A stretch of 11,893 nucleotides of DNA from Fidelibacterota bacterium (GTDB taxonomy: Bacteria; Fidelibacterota; Marinisomatia; Marinisomatales; TCS55): contig PAWC01000063.1 of assembly GCA_002713385.1 (NCBI GenBank), forward strand, positions 1 to 11,893, given 5' to 3'. Of this stretch, positions 8,877 to 11,893 are shown piece after piece. Position 1 is the stretch's first letter. The number at the start of each line of letters is the position of its first letter. Below the pieces are notes generated by a model, which saw only the letters and a list, made by a program, of their open reading frames with translations, had not been told where the DNA came from and made no database searches. The translations under genes and the position numbers were made by a program.

Positions 8877-9410
8877 CTAGGATTGCAACAATTCAGTTTG
8901 CAAGCGATTCAATTTACTTTTTAGTGATGCATCCAGAAACGTGTTTTCTATTCTCAACTTGATTCCACCTAGTAGTCGACCATCAACTTCAATTTTTAAA
9001 TCAGCTTTTTTATTCATAGCCCTTTGAAGATTCTGCTGTAAAGCATCGATATCTGCTGTATCCATTTCCTGAGCAATATGGGCCTGGACAGAGACAATTC
9101 CTGCTTTTTCTTTATATAAAGCATCATATGCTTTAATGACTTGACGAATAAGCTGCACAGATTTTTCTTCTGCAATCAAACCCAAAAATTCAATGGCGAT
9201 GGTGTGGCATGAACTTGCCAGCACTTCACGCAGAATTTCAGTTCTTTTATCATTGGAAATGCGTTTCGATTGTAGCAATGACCTAAACTGCGCATCTTTC
9301 TTTATCAGATTATCTAGCTGTTGTAGAGATGTATGAACTGCACCCGCATTATCCACGGATGATTCCAAAAGGATTGCGGCGAGTTTCTTTGCACGCTGGT
9401 TAAGCTTCAT
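8877..9410 (-). CDS. atpH: F1Fo ATP synthase subunit delta
   Basis: The 177-residue delta subunit (OSCP homologue) sits on top of F1 and joins it to the b-subunit peripheral stalk. The N-terminal domain is six-helix-like (about 1-105), with ILLESSVDNAGAVHTSLQQL near the start and FLGLIAEEKSVQLI (95-108). The C-terminal domain has the family signature ending LKIEVDGRLLGGIKLRIENT, followed by a final helix. Normal length. Its ATG lies inside the end of atpF (11-base overlap), with only a weak purine stretch as ribosome site, so its translation is probably coupled to atpF. Confidence 0.97.
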   Translation of the reverse strand: MKLNQRAKKLAAILLESSVDNAGAVHTSLQQLDNLIKKDAQFRSLLQSKRISNDKRTEILREVLASSCHTIAIEFLGLIAEEKSVQLIRQVIKAYDALYKEKAGIVSVQAHIAQEMDTADIDALQQNLQRAMNKKADLKIEVDGRLLGGIKLRIENTFLDASLKSKLNRLQTELLQS

Positions 9411-9903
9411 ATTTCTTTACATGTGACAATGATTCATCTATAAGAGCTTTATTATCTTCTGCAGAAAGATTCTTTTTAATGAGCTTTTCTGCAACAGAAA
9501 GCGATAAGTTTACAACCTCACTTTTGATCTCAGCAATCGCCTTTTCCTTCTCTACTTGAATCTGTTTTGTAGCATCAGCAACTATAGATTTCTCTTTTTC
9601 TTTGGCATCGTTGAGAATCTCATCCTTCAATTTTGCAGAAGCAGCTTTACCTTCAGAAAGGATGGTTTGTGCTTCAGCACGGGCTTTATTTATAATTTCC
9701 TCTCCTTCAGCATTTAGCTTTGCCAATTCTGTCTGGGCCTTTTCCGCATCTTCCAGTGAAGAACGGATAAACTCTTCCCGCTCTTTCAGCATTTTCAATA
9801 GCGGCTTCCAGGCAAACTTTGACAATACCGTAAGTAACAGTAGAAAGGTGACGATGGTCCAGACAAATAGTCCGGGATCAAGCTGGACTAAAGGGTTATT
9901 CAT
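9400..9903 (-). CDS. atpF: F1Fo ATP synthase subunit b
   Basis: The 167-residue b subunit forms the peripheral stalk. One N-terminal membrane helix (about 11-29, LFVWTIVTFLLLLTVLSKF) is followed by the conserved FAWKPLLKML and then a long, highly charged Ala/Glu/Lys-rich helix (about 40-150) that makes the coiled coil. A single b gene is seen here, without a b' paralogue, so the stalk should be a homodimer. AAGGAAAT stands at good distance before the ATG, in the 19-bp gap after atpE. The end overlaps atpH by 11 bases. Confidence 0.97.
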   Translation of the reverse strand: MNNPLVQLDPGLFVWTIVTFLLLLTVLSKFAWKPLLKMLKEREEFIRSSLEDAEKAQTELAKLNAEGEEIINKARAEAQTILSEGKAASAKLKDEILNDAKEKEKSIVADATKQIQVEKEKAIAEIKSEVVNLSLSVAEKLIKKNLSAEDNKALIDESLSHVKKYEA

Positions 9904-9922
9904 TATATTTCCTTAAAGATTG

Positions 9923-10147
9923 TTATTTCATCAATACAATCAACAGGGCAAATACTTCACCCAAAATTGCTACACCTTCGAGCAGGAATAGGGGCAAATT
10001 AACAGCGGCTGTGATCTTATCGGATGCTTCTGGTTGACGGGCAATACCTTCAGCTGCAGCTGCAGCCAGGCGGCCAATGCCCATACCTGCTCCGATCACG
10101 ATGAGTCCAAGACCCAGTCCTACTCCTAACAAATGAAGATTTTCCAT
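9923..10147 (-). CDS. atpE: F1Fo ATP synthase subunit c (proton type, extra Glu in helix 2)
   Basis: The 74-residue c subunit forms the membrane rotor ring. Helix 1 (about 5-30) holds the Gly-rich packing motif GLGLGLIVIGAGMGIG. The polar loop is ARQPE (36-40), and helix 2 (about 50-72) carries the ion-binding Glu57 in LLEG, exactly 20 residues after the loop Arg37, as in E. coli (Arg41 to Asp61). The position of the Na+-ligand Gln in helix 1 is Ile24, and Gly58 replaces the Na+-type Ser/Thr, so protons are the likely ion. An additional Glu64 two helical turns further is unusual. A strong ribosome site precedes it, matching the need for many copies per complex. Confidence 0.97.
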   Translation of the reverse strand: MENLHLLGVGLGLGLIVIGAGMGIGRLAAAAAEGIARQPEASDKITAAVNLPLFLLEGVAILGEVFALLIVLMK

Positions 10148-10156
10148 CTTACGTTT

Positions 10157-10163
10157 CTCCTTT
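10157..10163 (-). promoter_or_regulatory. Strong ribosome binding site of atpE
   Basis: On the minus strand AAAGGAG stands 9 bases before the atpE ATG. It is the best-placed Shine-Dalgarno in the operon and contrasts with atpB, atpI and atpH, which have weak or none. Stronger initiation on atpE agrees with the high c-subunit copy number in the ring. Confidence 0.75.
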
Positions 10164-10171
10164 ATTTTTGA

Positions 10172-11107
10172 TTAATGATGTACATTAATTGCCATGCCGA
10201 TAAACACAGCAGACAACAGTGTGAAAACATATGCCTGTACCATAACAACAATTAATTCTAAACCTGAAATAGCTGTGGCCATAGGAATTGAAAAAAGCGC
10301 CAAACTCAAACCTGTCACTGTACTTTGAAACATTTCTGCAAAAATAGCCATGAATGATAAAATGGCTAAAATTGCAATGTGACCCCCAGTCATGTTGGCT
10401 GCCAAGCGCATGGTTAATGCAAAAGGCTTTACAAACATGCCAATGATTTCAATCGGGATCAAAATGATATATACTGGCCAGGGCAGGCCGTGTGGTGCTA
10501 AATTTTTCCAATGATTAATAAATCCATGAGCGTATATACCAGCTATCATGATTGCAAAAAATGTGATCACTGCCAGGCCAGCGGTTACGTTAAAATTTCC
10601 GGTGGCTGTAACACCTCCATGCAATAGAGAATTAATTAAATTGTGTTCAGCACTTGCCGGGACTTGGAATACAAAGCGGTTCAATGCTCCAAGTAAATCA
10701 AAAACAGGTATTAACCCAATGCCATTCGCAAACAGAATGAAAAAGAAAAATGTAAGAATCAGGGGTGCCCATGTTTCGCTATACTTGGAACCGATATTGG
10801 GCTGTACAATTGAATCACGAAAAAACTTTACAATCGATTCAAGAACATTCATCCAGCCGCTGGGAACCGGCTTATCTTTCTGCAGGTATTTTCTGACTGG
10901 TAAAATCACGGCACAGGTTAGCAGAATGGTAACAATCCACAACATAAGTACATGTTTGGTCACAGAAAAATTAATACCGAAAATTTGGGGTAAATGAATT
11001 AATGGATGATCTAAAGAACTATTAGATACATGGTGGATAATGTTATCGCCAACCCGGTCTAATACACTCGTGCCAGCGGTATGGCTCTGATCAGCTGCTG
11101 CACTCAT
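10172..11107 (-). CDS. atpB: F1Fo ATP synthase subunit a
   Basis: The 311-residue subunit a forms the two proton half-channels next to the c-ring. After a His-rich hydrophilic N-terminus (1-50, extracytoplasmic in related enzymes), membrane helices start at about 52-71, 113-135, 176-198, 212-232, 240-262 and 266-306. The essential Arg234 lies in PFALTMRLAANMTGGH (228-243), and conserved polar residues follow in the last helix (GLELIVVMVQAYVFTLL, 282-298, with Gln291). The length suits the longer FCB-group AtpB. The ATG is preceded by an AT-rich leader without any Shine-Dalgarno. A hairpin lies 44 bases upstream in the end of atpI. Confidence 0.97.
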   Translation of the reverse strand: MSAAADQSHTAGTSVLDRVGDNIIHHVSNSSLDHPLIHLPQIFGINFSVTKHVLMLWIVTILLTCAVILPVRKYLQKDKPVPSGWMNVLESIVKFFRDSIVQPNIGSKYSETWAPLILTFFFFILFANGIGLIPVFDLLGALNRFVFQVPASAEHNLINSLLHGGVTATGNFNVTAGLAVITFFAIMIAGIYAHGFINHWKNLAPHGLPWPVYIILIPIEIIGMFVKPFALTMRLAANMTGGHIAILAILSFMAIFAEMFQSTVTGLSLALFSIPMATAISGLELIVVMVQAYVFTLLSAVFIGMAINVHH

Positions 11108-11126
11108 TTGATAATATAAATTTTGT

Positions 11127-11483
11127 CTACTTGAATATGGATCTTAAAAACAACGCTTCACCAATGTGAAGCGTTATAAAATAGCCAACAAAACTAAGTA
11201 TAAAAGGCATAGGATTAAAAGTGTAAAAAGCAAAAATATATACAAAATATACCGCATAGAATATCATCTTACCTGCAAATGATTTGATTATCACACTGGT
11301 TACTTTTTCAGGAGAGTTTTTATGCATAATTGAAAGATACACTATTGAAATAACGCCTATGGTCAATGGTGCAATCATACCTAGAAAAATTTCTTTAGCA
11401 TATTGCATCATTCCGCCAGCGATTAAACCCCAGGTTCCCATACAAAATACACCTATAAATATTGAAAATTGAATTGCAGACAC
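11127..11483 (-). CDS. atpI: AtpI-like ATP synthase accessory membrane protein
   Basis: The 118-residue protein is almost entirely hydrophobic, with four likely membrane helices: about 6-25, 33-53, 68-87 and 91-113. The conserved-looking end is HIGEALFLRSIF (105-117), and a short hydrophilic loop (HKNSPEKVTS) sits between helices 2 and 3. Size, helix number and position between atpZ and atpB match the AtpI (subunit I) group, implicated in c-ring assembly and, together with AtpZ, in cation supply in alkaliphilic Bacillus. Sequence similarity to classical AtpI is weak by eye, so the symbol rests mostly on context. It starts with GTG, one base after the atpZ stop, with no Shine-Dalgarno, which implies coupling to atpZ. 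Confidence 0.8.
   Translation of the reverse strand: MSAIQFSIFIGVFCMGTWGLIAGGMMQYAKEIFLGMIAPLTIGVISIVYLSIMHKNSPEKVTSVIIKSFAGKMIFYAVYFVYIFAFYTFNPMPFILSFVGYFITLHIGEALFLRSIFK
11146..11175 (-). repeat. Terminator-like hairpin at the 3' end of atpI
   Basis: On the minus strand a perfect 10-bp stem (AACGCTTCAC at 11175-11166 with its complement at 11161-11152) closes a 4-base loop. It is followed by G and five T's (11150-11146). It lies within codons for the AtpI C-terminus and ends 38 bases before the atpB ATG. The short U-run suggests leaky termination or an RNA-processing or stability element rather than a full stop, because the essential atp genes lie downstream. Confidence 0.6.
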
Positions 11484-11484
11484 G

Positions 11485-11727
11485 CTATTTACGCCAGACG
11501 GTTTTTGCTAATTGATAAAATCCTGAAAATAAAGCCAGCATTAAACCAATAAAAAGTAGCCATGGTTTTGTCCCCAGCCAATTGTCCAGGAAATATCCCA
11601 ACAGTCCCAAAATCAACACACCGCCAATGAGTGAATATGACGCTGAAGCAGCGGGACCAGAATCTTTTATAATTTTTTGGAAATATTGAAATGAACGGGC
11701 GAAATAATCGTCCCTATTTTCATTCAT
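11485..11727 (-). CDS. atpZ: AtpZ/AtpI-family F1Fo ATPase accessory protein
   Basis: The 80-residue protein has a charged N-terminus (1-25), a first membrane helix (about 28-47, SASYSLIGGVLILGLLGYFL), the short conserved link DNWLGTKPWLL (48-58) and a second helix (about 56-73) ending in a basic tail. The GxxxGYxLDxxxGTxPW pattern is typical of the AtpZ (putative F0F1-ATPase subunit) family that precedes atpB in many bacteria. It is thought to help assembly of the c-ring or membrane sector. Its ATG is inside the last codons of the bactofilin gene (8-base overlap), and its stop is one base before the atpI GTG. Confidence 0.9.
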   Translation of the reverse strand: MNENRDDYFARSFQYFQKIIKDSGPAASASYSLIGGVLILGLLGYFLDNWLGTKPWLLFIGLMLALFSGFYQLAKTVWRK

Positions 11728-11893
11728 TGTGCTCAGGCGAGTCTTCTAATCCTGATGAGAATCCCTCTTCACCAATTTGGGAATCATCGTTGGCTGTTTC
11801 ACTGCCAAGGATAATACACTGACCTTGAAACTGGGCACCCTCTTCAATGATCAATGATTTATAGGTTAAGTTACCATTCAAAAGTGAAGCTTC
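11720..11893 (-). CDS. Bactofilin (polymer-forming cytoskeletal protein), 3' part only
   Basis: The last 57 codons of a gene continue off the right edge. The visible start, EASLLNGNLTYKSLIIEEGA, followed by QFQGQCIIL (21-29), is the end of the bactofilin beta-helix, recognisable by the repeating pattern (G-N-L-x-x-x-x-L-x-I-E-E-G-A-x-F-x-G). Residues 30-57 are an acidic, Ser-rich, probably disordered tail. Bactofilins polymerise into membrane-associated filaments that place wall-modifying enzymes or other complexes. The stop TGA overlaps the atpZ start (ATGAATGA), so the two genes are translationally coupled and belong to the same transcript. The N-terminal half and promoter lie outside the window. 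Confidence 0.87.
   Translation of the reverse strand, partial: EASLLNGNLTYKSLIIEEGAQFQGQCIILGSETANDDSQIGEEGFSSGLEDSPEHNE

Noticed and set aside
10041..10076. GCAGCT-type short tandem repeat in atpE.
   Set aside because: It encodes the run of alanines in helix 1 of the c subunit and needs no other explanation.

Overview
The window is an ordinary, densely packed bacterial chromosomal segment: AT-rich, with short intergenic gaps and nearly all genes on the minus strand. The protein set points to a member of the FCB side of the bacterial tree, Marinimicrobia/Neomarinimicrobiota-like or a relative of Bacteroidetes/Chlorobi. The evidence is a c-subunit with a RQPE loop and an LLEG ion site, a bactofilin-atpZ-atpI-atpB gene order, and an exported-type isoaspartyl methyltransferase. 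This taxonomic placement is inferred from family resemblance and gene order; no rRNA or phylogenetic marker search was possible.

Right half (about 4625-11893, read right to left): a complete F1Fo ATP synthase operon. The order of transcription is bactofilin (partial, enters from beyond the right edge), atpZ, an atpI-like four-helix membrane gene, atpB (a), atpE (c), atpF (b), atpH (delta), atpA (alpha), atpG (gamma), atpD (beta), atpC (epsilon). Spacing is tight: 8-base, 11-base and 1-base overlaps, and gaps of 1 to 24 bases. It ends in a strong intrinsic terminator at 4625-4655. Catalytic and proton-path residues are intact, so this should be a working proton-type enzyme. The membrane accessory proteins AtpZ and AtpI probably help c-ring assembly.

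Middle (2007-4605): aspS, a full-length bacterial aspartyl-tRNA synthetase, followed one base after its stop by an SDR oxidoreductase that most likely starts at a TTG codon, then pcm (1260-1967), a protein-L-isoaspartate methyltransferase with an apparent signal peptide. These three minus-strand genes may form one transcription unit starting just after the atp terminator.

Left end (1-1246): a conserved gene of unknown function on the plus strand (800-1246) faces pcm tail to tail. It is divergent, across a 49-bp gap, from a class III-like Sir2 deacylase (40-750). Bases 1-39 are only the 3' flank of the sirtuin gene.

No stretch longer than about 75 bp lacks a gene. I see no mobile element, CRISPR array, tRNA, rRNA or phage gene. 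I do not see a new multi-gene system here. The most unusual signals are perfect hairpins inside atpI and atpG, a second acidic residue in helix 2 of the c subunit, altered key residues in the sirtuin, and a non-discriminating-type marker in AspRS.
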